Below, one piece after another: positions 44,073 to 53,909 of a stretch of DNA of 64,000 nucleotides; the stretch's first letter is position 1; every line of letters starts with the position of its first letter. The translations under genes and the position numbers were made by a program. This DNA is from Bradyrhizobium viridifuturi (GTDB lineage: Bacteria; Pseudomonadota; Alphaproteobacteria; Rhizobiales; Xanthobacteraceae), in contig NZ_LGTB01000009.1 in assembly GCF_001238275.1 (NCBI RefSeq), forward strand, positions 62,001 through 126,000, in the 5' to 3' direction. The notes beneath the pieces were generated by a model. It did no database searches. It saw nothing but the letters and a program-made list of their open reading frames with translations, and was not told the origin of the DNA.

Positions 44073-45404
44073 TTGTCCTCCTCGCAGCGTGCCCGCCCTT
44101 TGATCATCGCATCCAAATCTCCTTCCGTTCTGCGGCGTGCCCCTGCGCGCACGGCGATCGTCGCGGCGATCATCTTCATCGTCGCCCATGTCGTGCTGCT
44201 GCTCGGGATCACGGCGCCGGACAAGCTCTATTTCGATGAGGTGCATTACGTGCCGGCGGCGCGGCAGATGCTCCAGCCGGTGGTCGAGGGGCCGATCCTC
44301 AACCCGATGCATCCGCCGCTTGCCAAGGAGATCATCGCCCTCTCGATCAAGGCGTTCGGCGACGTGCCGCTCGGATGGCGTTATCCCGCCGCGCTGTTCG
44401 GCGCGCTGGCGCTGGTCGGCGTCTATCTCGGCGCGCTCGCGCTGTTTGGGTCGCAGGAGCGCGCGATTGCTGCCATGCTGCTGGCGTTCTTCAACCAGAT
44501 GCTGTTCGTGCAGTCGCGGATCGCGATGCTGGATATTTTCGCGCTCGCCTTCTGTCTGTTGGCGATCGCAGCTTTCATCCGCGGCTTCAGGCAAACGCGG
44601 CCGCACGCTGCCTTCGCGCTGGCGGGCCTGGCCGTGGGGCTGGCGAGCGCCTGCAAATGGAGCGGGCTGTTCGTGCTCGCGACCTGCATCGCGATCGTCG
44701 TGGTGATCCGCCTGATGCAGGGCTGGCGCACGCGCTTCGCCGACGCCAATGCGGAGGATTGGTACCGGCCGGACCTGTGGCCGGATTTCCGTCTACCGCA
44801 CTTCATCGTCTGTTTCGTGCTGATCCCGTCGGCCGTCTATCTCGCGACCTTCGTGCCGCTGGTCGGCTTTTCGTTCAGCGGCCTCGTCGAGGCGCAGCGC
44901 CGCATCTTTGCCGACAACACCACGACCGCGATTGCGGGCCATACCTACATGAGCTCATGGCCGTCCTGGCCGTTCCTGGTGCGCCCGGTCTGGTATCTGT
45001 TCGAGAAGGTCGGCGATGACAGGTTCGCGGCGGTCGTGTTTCTCGGCAATCCGCTGGTGCTGTGGCCGGCATTGATCGCGCTGATCGTCGCGCTGCGCGA
45101 CTGGATCGTCGAGCGCGGCCGCGACGCGTTTCTCGTGCTTGCGTTCTATCTCGGTCCGTATCTCGCCTGGGCGCTGCTGCCGCGCACGCTCGGCTTCATC
45201 TATTACTATCTGCCGGCGGCGACCACCGCGAGCCTCGTGCTGGTCTATGCCCTGACGCGCAAGGGCGCGCCGCGCTGGTTGTTGTGGGCCTTCGTCGCAG
45301 TCGGATGCGCGGGCTTCATCGCGATGCTGCCGATCACGGTCGCTGCCGTCGAGACGTCGATTGCGACCTTCAATCGGCTGATGCTGTTCCAGAACTGGAT
45401 TTGA
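44073..45404 (+). CDS. PMT-family protein mannosyltransferase
   Basis: This 443-residue membrane protein has the PMT first-loop acidic pair in KLYFDEVHYVPAARQML and HPPLAKEIIALS, about ten hydrophobic segments, and a C-terminal four-helix region (WPFLVRPVWYLFEKVG; YLPAATTASLVLVYAL) matching PMT_4TMC. These enzymes move mannose or another sugar from polyprenyl phosphate to Ser/Thr of exported proteins. The N-terminal start is unclear: TTG 44073 is listed, and TTG 44100 is an alternative. No ATG fits. Confidence 0.85.
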   Translation: MSSSQRARPLIIASKSPSVLRRAPARTAIVAAIIFIVAHVVLLLGITAPDKLYFDEVHYVPAARQMLQPVVEGPILNPMHPPLAKEIIALSIKAFGDVPLGWRYPAALFGALALVGVYLGALALFGSQERAIAAMLLAFFNQMLFVQSRIAMLDIFALAFCLLAIAAFIRGFRQTRPHAAFALAGLAVGLASACKWSGLFVLATCIAIVVVIRLMQGWRTRFADANAEDWYRPDLWPDFRLPHFIVCFVLIPSAVYLATFVPLVGFSFSGLVEAQRRIFADNTTTAIAGHTYMSSWPSWPFLVRPVWYLFEKVGDDRFAAVVFLGNPLVLWPALIALIVALRDWIVERGRDAFLVLAFYLGPYLAWALLPRTLGFIYYYLPAATTASLVLVYALTRKGAPRWLLWAFVAVGCAGFIAMLPITVAAVETSIATFNRLMLFQNWI

Positions 45405-45424
45405 AGCCCTGAAACAAGCGATCG

Positions 45425-45444
45425 GCCTGTCGGGTCCGACAGGC
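45425..45444. terminator. Hairpin between convergent genes, candidate two-way terminator
   Basis: GCCTGTCGG (45425-45433) and CCGACAGGC (45436-45444) form a 9-bp stem 20 bases after the PMT gene. No T-run is present. Confidence 0.4.
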
Positions 45445-45463
45445 GGATCGGAAGTTCGGGAGA

Positions 45464-46096
45464 TTACTGCTGCGCCGTCTTGGTATCCATGTTGACCACC
45501 TGCACGCGGCGGTTGGTCGGGTCCATCGGCGCGTTCGGGTCTTTCGGCCGCGTCTTGCCGTAGCCGACGGTCACGAGATCGGAGCCGTTCAGGCCGTAAT
45601 GCTCGACCAGATAGGTCTTGATGGTGTCGGCGCGGCGCTCCGAGAGATCCTGGTTATAGGCTTCGCTGCCGATCGCATCGGTGTGGCCGGCGACGACGAA
45701 GGTCGAGCCCTTCATGCTGGCATCCGACAGCGCCTTGCCGAGCTCCTGCACCGCCTGGGCCGAGCCCTTGGCGATCTCAGCCGAGTTGTAGTCGAAGTGA
45801 ATCTCCAAATCGATCTTCGGCTTGTTGGCGGCGATGTCTGCGATCTCCTGGCGTTCGCCCAGTGACAGCGAGCGGGTCTGCCGGTTGCGAACGGTATTGA
45901 GGAAGCTCGCCTCCTTGGCCGAAGCGGCCGGGTCGACCTGCGTGCCGGCGGAGAGGCTGCGGGTGGCTGACTTCGGCTTTAGCGCATTGAGGATCTGGGC
46001 GGCGGGAACGGTGTTACTGCCGGCCAGTGCGACGCCCGCCGTTATCGACAGCGCAGCGCCGATTGTCAAAAGAGACAGGAAATGGGAGCGGGTCAT
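45464..46096 (-). CDS. OmpA-family outer-membrane/peptidoglycan-binding protein
   Basis: This 210-residue protein has a signal peptide (LLTIGAALSITAGVALAG) and a C-terminal OmpA domain: IHFDYNSAEIAKGSAQAVQE, TFVVAGHTDAIGSEAYNQDL, SERRADTIKTYLVEHYGL and VGYGKTRPKDPNAPMDPTNR. The conserved Asp and Arg that hold diaminopimelate are present. It lacks a transmembrane barrel, so it probably bridges the outer membrane or a partner to the cell wall. Single-gene transcript, convergent with the PMT gene. Confidence 0.9.
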   Translation of the reverse strand: MTRSHFLSLLTIGAALSITAGVALAGSNTVPAAQILNALKPKSATRSLSAGTQVDPAASAKEASFLNTVRNRQTRSLSLGERQEIADIAANKPKIDLEIHFDYNSAEIAKGSAQAVQELGKALSDASMKGSTFVVAGHTDAIGSEAYNQDLSERRADTIKTYLVEHYGLNGSDLVTVGYGKTRPKDPNAPMDPTNRRVQVVNMDTKTAQQ

Positions 46097-46257
46097 GGTC
46101 TTGGTCCTTGAATGTCCGGCCAGCCAATCCGGCTGCTATCGTTTTGATGCTGGGAACCTAGGACGGGTTCAAAGCCCCGAATGTGATCTAGGTCACGGTT
46201 GCATGGGCCGGCCCAGCCCTGTGCCAGGCCGGGGCGCTTGGCGGAGAGGAGGATCAT

Positions 46258-46500
46258 ATGGCCCACGTCAATCGCGTCCTTCGCTCGATCAATGACGAAG
46301 GTGGCTCGCGCTGCGTTGATATCTTCCTGCGTCCGGACGGCAGCATCGGCTTCGAAGAATATCGGCGCGACGTCGAAGATGGCCGCGGCTGGTTTCCGAT
46401 CGGCGGCCATTCGTCCCGGGTCTTCCATGAGGAGAACGCCGCGCTCGCGGCGGCGCTGGCGGACGTTCCCTGGTTGCGGGGAGCCGTTGGTCCGCCGTAG
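46258..46500 (+). CDS. Conserved hypothetical 80-residue protein
   Basis: ATG 46258 has an excellent GAGAGGAGG site. The product is soluble, with no signal peptide, and contains CVDIFLRPDGSIGFEEYRRD and GWFPIGGHSSRVFHEENAAL. I recognise no characterised family. The good ribosome site and balanced amino-acid use support a real gene. Confidence 0.7.
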   Translation: MAHVNRVLRSINDEGGSRCVDIFLRPDGSIGFEEYRRDVEDGRGWFPIGGHSSRVFHEENAALAAALADVPWLRGAVGPP

Positions 46501-46605
46501 GCGGCCCGAAGCGCCGCGCAACGTCGAGGGGCGATGATCATGCACGGCCGATTTCCCTCGCGCGGCTCTCCACAGCGGCGCGAATCTCACTACATTGCCG
46601 GAGCA

Positions 46606-47769
46606 ATGCCTCGCGCCGCCGAACCCTTATCCCTGAACAATGCCGCCGCTCGCCATATCTGGCTGCGTGCGCAGCGGCTCGATACAACGGCGCCGTTCGG
46701 GGAGGGCGCGTCAGCCGTGGCGGCCGCCGTCGACCATCTCGGCTATGTGCAGATCGACACCATCAACGTGATCGAGCGCTGCCATCACCATATCCTGTTC
46801 ACCCGGATTCCGGATTACCGCCGCGCCGACCTCAAGCAGGCGCAGAGCCAGGACAAGAGCGTGTTCGAATACTGGACGCACGCGCTGTCCTACGTGCCGT
46901 CCAAGGACATCAACATCTTCCTGCCGGCGATGAGGGCGCATAAGCGCGACGGCCATAAATGGTTCGCGTCGGTGACCCCGGCGGACACGCGCAAGATCAT
47001 GCGGCTGCTGCGCGAGGGTCCGCTGACCATCCGCGACATCGAAGACGACGTGCTGACCGAGAAGGAGCATCTCTGGCAGAGCCGCAAACCGTCCAAGCGT
47101 GCGCTGCAGCTCGCCTTCTATGGCGGCGTGGTCACGATCAGCGAGCGCGCGGGCATGCTGAAGACCTACGAGCTGATGAACAGGCATTTCGGCTGGAACA
47201 AGCCGCCGAAGCCCGCGCCGGCCTCGGCCAGGACCGCCTATCTGCTCGACCGCGCACTGCGCTCGCAGGGCATCGTCAGCCTGGATTCGATCTGCCATCT
47301 CGACGCGCCGAGCAAGAAGGCGGTGCGCGGCCTGATCGAGGCGAGAGTGCGCCGCAAGGAGCTGGTCCGGATCGCGCTCGATGGCGCCGGCAAGCAGGAG
47401 CATTGGGCGCGGCCCGAGGCGCTGGAAGCGAGCGGCGAGGGCGATCCCGCGCTCGTGCACATCCTCTCGCCCTTCGATCCCCTGATCATCCAGCGCAAGC
47501 GCACCGAGCTGTTCTTCGGCTACGGCCATCGTTTCGAGGCCTATGTGCCGAAGCAGAAGCGCCTGTTCGGCTACTTCGCGCTGCCGGTGCTGGTCGGCGA
47601 CGACATCGTTGCCGCCCTCGACCTCAAGACCGACCGGCAGAACAGGAAGCTGCTGATGCAGAAATGGAGCTGGGTCGGCAACGGTAAGAGGCAAGCGGGG
47701 CGCAAGGAGCTGAAGCGCCGCATCGAGGAGGAGCTCGACCGCTTCGAGCGCTTCCAGCTGGCGGAGTAG
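46606..47769 (+). CDS. Winged-helix DNA glycosylase of the YcaQ/AlkZ family
   Basis: This 387-residue protein shows AARHIWLRAQRLDT, GYVQIDTINVIERCHHHILF with the QxD-type catalytic motif of the AlkZ/YcaQ group, tandem winged-helix segments, and HILSPFDPLIIQRKRTELFF near the C-terminus. Bacterial YcaQ removes DNA interstrand cross-links and alkylated bases; Streptomyces AlkZ protects against a cross-linking antibiotic. ATG 46606 is preferred to upstream in-frame codons because family similarity begins there. It stands alone on its strand, before an MFS gene. Confidence 0.88.
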   Translation: MPRAAEPLSLNNAAARHIWLRAQRLDTTAPFGEGASAVAAAVDHLGYVQIDTINVIERCHHHILFTRIPDYRRADLKQAQSQDKSVFEYWTHALSYVPSKDINIFLPAMRAHKRDGHKWFASVTPADTRKIMRLLREGPLTIRDIEDDVLTEKEHLWQSRKPSKRALQLAFYGGVVTISERAGMLKTYELMNRHFGWNKPPKPAPASARTAYLLDRALRSQGIVSLDSICHLDAPSKKAVRGLIEARVRRKELVRIALDGAGKQEHWARPEALEASGEGDPALVHILSPFDPLIIQRKRTELFFGYGHRFEAYVPKQKRLFGYFALPVLVGDDIVAALDLKTDRQNRKLLMQKWSWVGNGKRQAGRKELKRRIEEELDRFERFQLAE

Positions 47770-47788
47770 GTCCCGGAACTCTCTATCC

Positions 47789-47903
47789 GTCATTGCGAGC
47801 GAAAGCGAAGCAATCCATCGCACCGCAAGACGGACGGATGGATCGCTTCGTCGCTTCAGCGCAAAATTGCTCTGCAATCTTGTCGCGAGCCCCTCGCAAT
47901 GAC
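47789..47903. repeat. Palindromic intergenic repeat (GTCATTGCGAG type), long copy
   Basis: Terminal arms GTCATTGCGAG (47789-47799) and CTCGCAATGAC (47893-47903) are perfect inverses. The inner part contains GAAGCAATCCATC, which recurs in the copy at 55287-55347. It lies between the glycosylase and the MFS transporter genes. Confidence 0.75.
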
Positions 47904-48018
47904 GCAGTGGATAACGCTCGGCGTTCCCGTTTGCACCGCGTGCTGCGACTCTTTGCCATTGCCCAATGCCGGGCCAGACAATATTCCTCAAGCCAAGCAT
48001 TTGCCTTGGGGGAAACAG

Positions 48019-49344
48019 ATGAGCCAGACCGCAACCGCTGCGCCCGATCGCGGCACCCACAGCGAGGTCGAGACGTCCACGATCCGCGCGATCTCCTGGC
48101 GGCTGATCCCGTTCCTGATCCTGGCCTACTTCTTCTCCTATCTCGACCGCGTCAATCTCAGCTTCGCGGCGCTCACCATGAACACCGAGCTGAAGTTCTC
48201 GCCCCTGGTGTTCTCGTTTGGGGCCGGCATCTTCTTCATCGGCTATTTCGTCTTCGAGGTGCCGAGCAACCTGGCGCTGGAGCGGTTCGGCGCCAGCAAG
48301 TGGATCGCCCGCATCATGGTGAGCTGGGGCATCCTGTCGGCGTTGATGGCGGCAGTCTATGACGAGCACAGCTTCTACGCGGTGCGCTTTTTCCTCGGCG
48401 TGGCCGAGGCCGGCTTCTTCCCCGGCATCATCCTTTATCTCACCTATTGGTACCCGGCCGAATATCGCGCCCGCTTCCTCGCCGCCTTCGCGATCGCCGT
48501 CCCGGTCTCGACCGCGATCGGCGCGCCGATCTCCGGCCTCTTGCTCGGGCTCGATGGTGTGATGGGGCTGAAGGGCTGGCAGTGGCTGTTCATCATCGAG
48601 GGCGTTCCCTCGGTGCTGCTCGGTATCGTCACCTGGTTCTATCTCACCGACCGGCCGGAGCGGGCCGATTGGCTCTCGGCCGAGCAGAAGGCATGGCTGA
48701 AGGCAAAGCTCGATGCCGAGGTGGCGGCCAAGCAGGCGGCCAGGCACTTCACGCTGCTCGAAGCGTTGTGCTCGCCGAAGGTGCTGGCGCTCAGCGCGAT
48801 CTATTTCGGCTTCGTCGCCGCGCTCTATGGCATGCAGTTCTGGCTGCCGCAGATCGTCAAGGCGTTCGGCCTCAGCAATGCGCAGACCGGCTTCGTCACC
48901 GCGATCCCCTATGTGTTCGGCACCATCGCGATGATCCTGTGGGCGCGCCGCTCGGATGCCACGCGCGAGCGCGTGTTTCATGTCGGCGCCCCGCTGCTCC
49001 TGACCGCGCTCGCGCTCGCCGTCTCCAGCTACATCTCCGATCCGATCTTGACCATGGTCGTCCTGACGGTCGCCGCGATCGGCGTCTTCTGCACCTTCGC
49101 AGTGTTCTGGACGCTGCCGACCGCCTGGCTGTCCGGCACCGCGGCCGCCGGTGCGATCGCGCTGATCAACTCGATCGGCAACCTCGCCGGTTTCCTCGGG
49201 CCGTACCTGATCGGCTGGGTCAAGGAGAGCACCGGCAGCACATCGACCGGCCTTTTGGTGCTGTCGCTGCTGCCGCTGATCGGCGGCCTGCTGGTGTTCC
49301 TCGGCAGCCACGAGACCAAGACCGAGTTCGTGGAAGCGAAGTAG
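48019..49344 (+). CDS. MFS transporter, anion:cation symporter family
   Basis: This 441-residue protein has twelve predicted membrane segments, the family start IPFLILAYFFSYLDRVNLSF, the loop WYPAEYRARFLAAFA and the second-half entry ALYGMQFWLPQIVKAFG. Members import organic anions such as 4-hydroxyphenylacetate, phthalate, tartrate or glucarate with protons. ATG 48019 follows GGGGGAAAC. No catabolic gene lies immediately beside it; the hydroxylase/dioxygenase cluster is 28 kb away, so the substrate is open. Confidence 0.92.
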   Translation: MSQTATAAPDRGTHSEVETSTIRAISWRLIPFLILAYFFSYLDRVNLSFAALTMNTELKFSPLVFSFGAGIFFIGYFVFEVPSNLALERFGASKWIARIMVSWGILSALMAAVYDEHSFYAVRFFLGVAEAGFFPGIILYLTYWYPAEYRARFLAAFAIAVPVSTAIGAPISGLLLGLDGVMGLKGWQWLFIIEGVPSVLLGIVTWFYLTDRPERADWLSAEQKAWLKAKLDAEVAAKQAARHFTLLEALCSPKVLALSAIYFGFVAALYGMQFWLPQIVKAFGLSNAQTGFVTAIPYVFGTIAMILWARRSDATRERVFHVGAPLLLTALALAVSSYISDPILTMVVLTVAAIGVFCTFAVFWTLPTAWLSGTAAAGAIALINSIGNLAGFLGPYLIGWVKESTGSTSTGLLVLSLLPLIGGLLVFLGSHETKTEFVEAK

Positions 49345-49367
49345 CGGCGCGTAACGCTCGCGCCGCT
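49343..49367 (+). terminator. Hairpin at the MFS stop codon
   Basis: AGCGGCGCG (49343-49351) and CGCGCCGCT (49359-49367) make a 9-bp GC-rich stem with a 7-base loop, starting inside the TAG stop. No T-run follows. Confidence 0.45.
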
Positions 49368-49456
49368 GCGTAGGATGGGTAGAGCGAAGCGTAGTCCGCG
49401 GACCATTGTCGCATCGGCCGCCTCCCGGATTTCGCTCCGCTCGATCCGGGCTACGC
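49368..49456. repeat. Intergenic repeat (GTAGGATGGGTAGAGCGAAGC type)
   Basis: The stretch from GCGTAGGATGGGTAGAGCG to CTCGATCCGGGCTACGC has inverted ends (GCGTAG and CTACGC) and GAGCGAAGC opposite GCTCCGCTC. It is a third palindromic repeat family of the window, located before the RND operon promoter. Confidence 0.6.
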
Positions 49457-49515
49457 AACCCAAAACATTGGCCACTTCCGGCGCCGTTCACGGCCGTCCT
49501 CACGAACAGGTTACT

Positions 49516-49565
49516 ACTGATGATTATTGACATTCATCAGTGATAAATCGATACTCTTCATCAGT
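49516..49565 (+). promoter_or_regulatory. RND operon promoter with TetR-type operator
   Basis: ACTGATGA (49516-49523) and TCATCAGT (49534-49541) are a perfect inverted repeat; a further TCATCAGT is at 49558-49565. Inside the repeat lies TTGACA (49527-49532), and 17 bases on GATACT (49550-49555), a good -35 and -10 pair. A repressor on this operator would cover the promoter. The TetR gene at the operon's end is the natural candidate. The first gene starts at 49589. Confidence 0.7.
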
Positions 49566-49588
49566 CGTCAGCCCGATGGAGAATTCAG

Positions 49589-50695
49589 ATGTTCGGCCGT
49601 TCTATTTTCTCGAGCTATTACAGGCTCTTGACGGGAGCATCGTTAGCTTTCGCGGTATTCGCGCTGACCGGCTGCAACGAAAAGGCGGCCGAAACCGCTG
49701 ATCCGGGACGCCCGGTTCTGGTGGCGACCGTCCATTACGAAGCTGAAACCCCTGAGCGCAGCTTTGTCGGCACCATCAAGCCCCGTATCGAAGCCGATAT
49801 GGGCTTTCGGGTTGCCGGCAAGGTGGCCAAGCGGCTGGTCGAGGTCGGACAGACAGTCGACGTCGACCAGCCCTTGGCCACCCTCGACGAGGTCGATCTG
49901 AAGCTGCAGGCCGAGCAGGCGGAGGCCGAATTCCGCGCCGCCACCGGCGTGCTGGCGCAGGCCGCGGCCGCCGAGCAGCGCGCCAAGGACCTGAAGGCCA
50001 AGGGCTGGACCACCGATGCGGCGCTCGACTCCGCCAAGGCGGCCGGCGACGAGGCCCGCGCCCGGCTGAACCGTGCCGAGCGCTCGGTCGAGCTGACCAA
50101 GAATTCCCTCTCTTACGCAACGCTGGTGGCCGACACCCGGGGTGTCGTCACAGCGACCATGATCGAGCCCGGCCAGGTGGTTGCCGCGGGCCAGGCCTCG
50201 ATCCGTGTCGCCCGACTTGGTGAGAAGGAAGCCGTCGTCGCGATCCCAGAGACGCTTCTTGCTCGTGCCAGGTCGGGCGTTGCCACGGTGACGCTGTGGT
50301 CGGATGCGAAGAAGACCTATGCCGCGAAGCTGCGCGAGGTCGCGCCGCAGGCCGATCCCGCCACCCGCACCTATCTTGCGAAATTCTCGCTGCCGGATGC
50401 CGACGACGCCGTGTCGCTCGGCATGACCGCGACGCTAACATTGGCCGACAAGGCGAGCGAGCGCGTCGCCAAGTTGCCGCTGTCGGCGCTGTACAGCCAG
50501 GGCGGCGATCCCTCGCTCTACATCGTCGACGAAAAGGGCGAGGTCGCGCTCAAGCCGGTCAAGGTGAAGGCCTATGAGAGCAACAACGTCGTGATCTCCG
50601 GCGGCGTCGACGACGGCGCCAAGGTGGTCGCCCTCGGCGTGCAGAAACTCGATCCGAGCCAGAAGGTGCGGGTCGTGTCGTCGCTGTCGTTCTGA
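49589..50695 (+). CDS. RND efflux periplasmic adaptor (membrane fusion) lipoprotein
   Basis: This 368-residue protein has a lipoprotein leader (SLAFAVFALTGC, Cys as first mature residue), then barrel-sandwich and hairpin regions (GFRVAGKVAKRLVEVGQTVD; LQAEQAEAEFRAATGVLAQA; SYATLVADTRGVVTATMIEP) typical of MexA/AcrA-type adaptors. It links the inner-membrane pump to an outer-membrane channel. No channel gene is present, so a TolC-like protein encoded elsewhere is probably used. It is first in the operon, with GGAGA upstream of ATG 49589. Confidence 0.92.
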   Translation: MFGRSIFSSYYRLLTGASLAFAVFALTGCNEKAAETADPGRPVLVATVHYEAETPERSFVGTIKPRIEADMGFRVAGKVAKRLVEVGQTVDVDQPLATLDEVDLKLQAEQAEAEFRAATGVLAQAAAAEQRAKDLKAKGWTTDAALDSAKAAGDEARARLNRAERSVELTKNSLSYATLVADTRGVVTATMIEPGQVVAAGQASIRVARLGEKEAVVAIPETLLARARSGVATVTLWSDAKKTYAAKLREVAPQADPATRTYLAKFSLPDADDAVSLGMTATLTLADKASERVAKLPLSALYSQGGDPSLYIVDEKGEVALKPVKVKAYESNNVVISGGVDDGAKVVALGVQKLDPSQKVRVVSSLSF

Positions 50696-50752
50696 TCCTC
50701 GCAATATCAGCAGAAACGGTTCTGGGACCTGGTCTAGAACTTGGAGAGTTCG

Positions 50753-53700
50753 ATGAAGCGCTTCAACCTTTCGGCCTGGGCGGTCAGCCATCCGACGCTG
50801 GTGCTGTTCCTGATGATCATCCTCGCGCCGCCGGCTTCTTCTCCTATCAGAAGCTCGGCCGCGCCGAGGATCCGTTCTTCACCGTCAAGGTGGTGAACGT
50901 CTCGGTGATGTGGCCGGGCGCGACCTCGCAGGAAATGCAGATGCAGGTCGCCGATCCGATCGAGAAGAAGCTGCAGGAGCTGCCGTTCTTCGACAAGGTG
51001 CAGACCTATTCCAAGCCGGGCTTCACGGCGATGCAGGTCTCCTTCAAGGATTCGACCTCGCCGAAGGACGTGCCCTATCTCTTCTATCTCTTGCGCAAGA
51101 AGCTGGTCGACGTGCAGGGCGAGCTGCCCTCCGGCATCCTCGGCCCCGTCGTCAACGACGAATTCTCCGACGTCGATTCGATCCTCTATATGATGACCGG
51201 CGACGGCGCCAATTACGCGCAGCTGAAGAAGGTCGCCGAAGGCTTCCGGCAGCGGCTGCTGAAGGTGCCGGGTGTCACCAAGATCGACCTCTACGGTACC
51301 CAGGACGAGCGCATCTTCGTCGAGTTCTCACATGCCAAGCTGGCGACGCTCGGCATCACGCCGCAGGCGCTGTTCGATTCACTTGCCAAGCAGAACAATG
51401 TCACCCCGGCCGCACCGTCGAGACGTCGTCGCAGCGCGTGCCGCTGCGCGTCACCGGCGCGCTTGACGGCGTCAAGGCGGTTGCCGAAACGCCGGTCGAG
51501 AGCAACGGCCGCGTGTTCCGGCTCGGCGATATCGCAACCGTCAACCACGGCTATGTCGATCCGCCGACCTTCAAGGTCCGCCAGGAAGGCAAGCCCGCGC
51601 TCGGCATCGGCGTCGTCACCGCCAAGGGCGCCAACATCCTCGAGCTCGGCAAAGAGGTCCAGCAGGCGACCGCCGAGTTCCTGAAGGCGGTGCCGCAGGG
51701 CATCGACATCCAGCAGATCGCCGATCAGCCCAAGGTGGTCGAGCATGCCGTCGGCGAGTTCGTGCACTCCTTCGTCGAGGCGCTCGCGATCGTGCTGTTC
51801 GTCTCGTTCGTCGCGCTGGGCTGGCGTACCGGCATCGTGGTGGCGCTGTCGGTGCCGCTGGTGCTCGGCATCGTCTTCATCGTGATGAACGCGATGTCGC
51901 TCGACCTGCACCGCATCACGCTCGGCGCGCTGATCATCGCGCTCGGCCTTCTGGTCGACGACGCCATCATCGCGGTCGAGATGATGGTGGTGAAAATGGA
52001 ACAGGGCTGGGACCGCATGAAGGCGGCGTCCTTTGCCTGGGAATCCACCGCGTTTCCGATGCTCACGGGAACGCTGGTCACAGCCGCTGGCTTCCTCCCC
52101 ATCGGCTTTGCCAATTCGGCGGTCGGCGAATATGCCGGCGGCATCTTCTGGATCGTGGCGATCGCGCTGGTCGCCTCCTGGTTCGTCGCGGTGATCTTCA
52201 CGCCGTATATCGGCGTCAAGCTGCTGCCCAACATCAAGGTGCACCAGAACCACGATCCGCATGCGATCTACGAGACAAGGATGTATCGTGGCCTGCGCAG
52301 CGTCGTGCAGTGGTGTGTCGATCACCGCATCAAGGTGGTGGCGGCGACCGTCGGCGTGTTCGTCGCCGCGATCGTCGGCTTCGGCCACGTCCAGCAGCAG
52401 TTCTTCCCGCTGTCGGAGCGGCCCGAGCTGTTCCTGCAGCTCCGCCTGCCCGAGGGCACGGCCTTCAAGGTGACCGAGAAGGCGGTGAAGAAGGCCGAAG
52501 GGCTGTTGAAGGGCGATGACGACATCCAGACCTACACCGCCTATGTCGGCCAGGGTTCGCCGCGGTTCTGGCTCGGCCTCAACCCGCAGTTGCCGAACGA
52601 GGCGTTCGCCGAGATCGTCATCCTCGCCAAGAACGTCGAGGCGCGCGAGCGCGTCAAGGCCAAGATCGAGCAGGCTGCGGCCGACGGCGCGCTGAACGAG
52701 GCGCGGGTCCGGGTCGATCGCTTCAACTTCGGTCCGCCGGTCGGCTTTCCGGTCCAGTTCCGCGTGATCGGGCCGGACGCGAACAAGGTGCGCGACATCG
52801 CCTACCAGGTCCGCGAGGTCATGCGCCAGAACAAGAACGTGAAGGACGTCCAGCTCGACTGGAACGAGCAGTCGCCCTATCTGAAGCTCGCGGTCGACCA
52901 GGATCGGGCGCGCGCGCTCGGCCTGACCCCGCAGGACGTCTCGCAGGCGCTGGCGATGCTGATCTCCGGCGCGCCGGTCACCACGATCCGCGACGGCATC
53001 GAGAAGGTCGGCGTGGTCGCCCGTGCGGTACCGTCCGAACGGCTCGATCTCGGCCGGGTCGGCGATCTCACCATCACGTCGCGCAATGGCGTGGCGGTCC
53101 CGCTGCAGCAGATTGCAAAGATCGAATATGCGCATGAGGAGCCGATCCTGTGGCGGCGCAACCGCGACATGGCGATCACGGTGCGCTCGGATGTCGTCGA
53201 CGGCGTGCAGGCGCCCGACGTCACCAACCAGATCGCGCCCAGGCTGAAGGATATCCAGGCCCATCTCGAGCCGGCCTACCGGATCGAGCCAGGCGGCGCG
53301 TTTGAGGAATCCGCCAAGGGCAATGCGTCGATCTTCATTCTCTTCCCGGTGATGGTGATGGTGATGCTGACGCTGCTGATGATCCAGCTGCAGAGCTTCT
53401 CGCGCCTGACCCTGGTGTTCCTGACCGCGCCGCTCGGCATCGTCGGCGCCTCGCTCGGGCTCAACGTCGCCAACCAGCCGTTCGGCTTCGTGGCGCTGCT
53501 CGGCCTGATCGCGCTCGCCGGCATGATCATGCGCAACACCGTCATTCTGGTCGATCAGATCGAGAGCGACGTGGCGTCCGGGCTGACCCGGCGCGAGGCC
53601 ATCGTCGAGGCCACGGTCCGGCGCGCCCGGCCGGTGGTGCTGACCGCGCTCGCGGCGATCCTCGCCATGATCCCGCTGTCGCGCTCGGCGTTCTGGGGCC

Positions 53701-53888
53701 CGATGGCGATCACCATCATGGGCGGTTTGTTTGTTGCGACTTTCCTGACCTTGCTGTATCTGCCGGGCCTTTACGCCCTCTGGTTCCGCAAGACCCTCGA
53801 GGAGAGCGGCCCTGAGCAGATCAATACTGCGCCGCAGCATGCCGGCGATGCGCAACACGCATTTCCACTTGCTGAAGCGGCTGAATAA
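50753..53888 (+). pseudogene. RND efflux pump permease, frame broken near 50827 and 51412
   Basis: ATG 50753 opens MKRFNLSAWAVSHPTLVLFL. The frame then shifts near 50827 (missing G: CTC GCG GCC GCC GGC) and again near 51412 (missing G: CCG GCC GGC ACC). All three parts are RND pump sequence: LGRAEDPFFTVKVVNVSVMW, then SLAKQNNVTPA, then GDIATVNHGYVDPPTFKVRQ through the membrane domains with LGLLVDDAIIAVEMMVVKME and LLGLIALAGMIMRNTVILVD. Repaired length is about 1,045 residues, normal for a proton-driven HAE-type pump. Two breaks only 590 bases apart in an otherwise perfect gene argue for sequence error. Confidence 0.88.
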
Positions 53889-53909
53889 TTGAAGATTGAG
53901 CAGGCCAAC

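Noticed and set aside
46711..49533. Antisense open frame of about 940 codons opposite the glycosylase and MFS genes
   Set aside because: Same composition artefact, with no ribosome site or family motif; it runs through an intergenic repeat.
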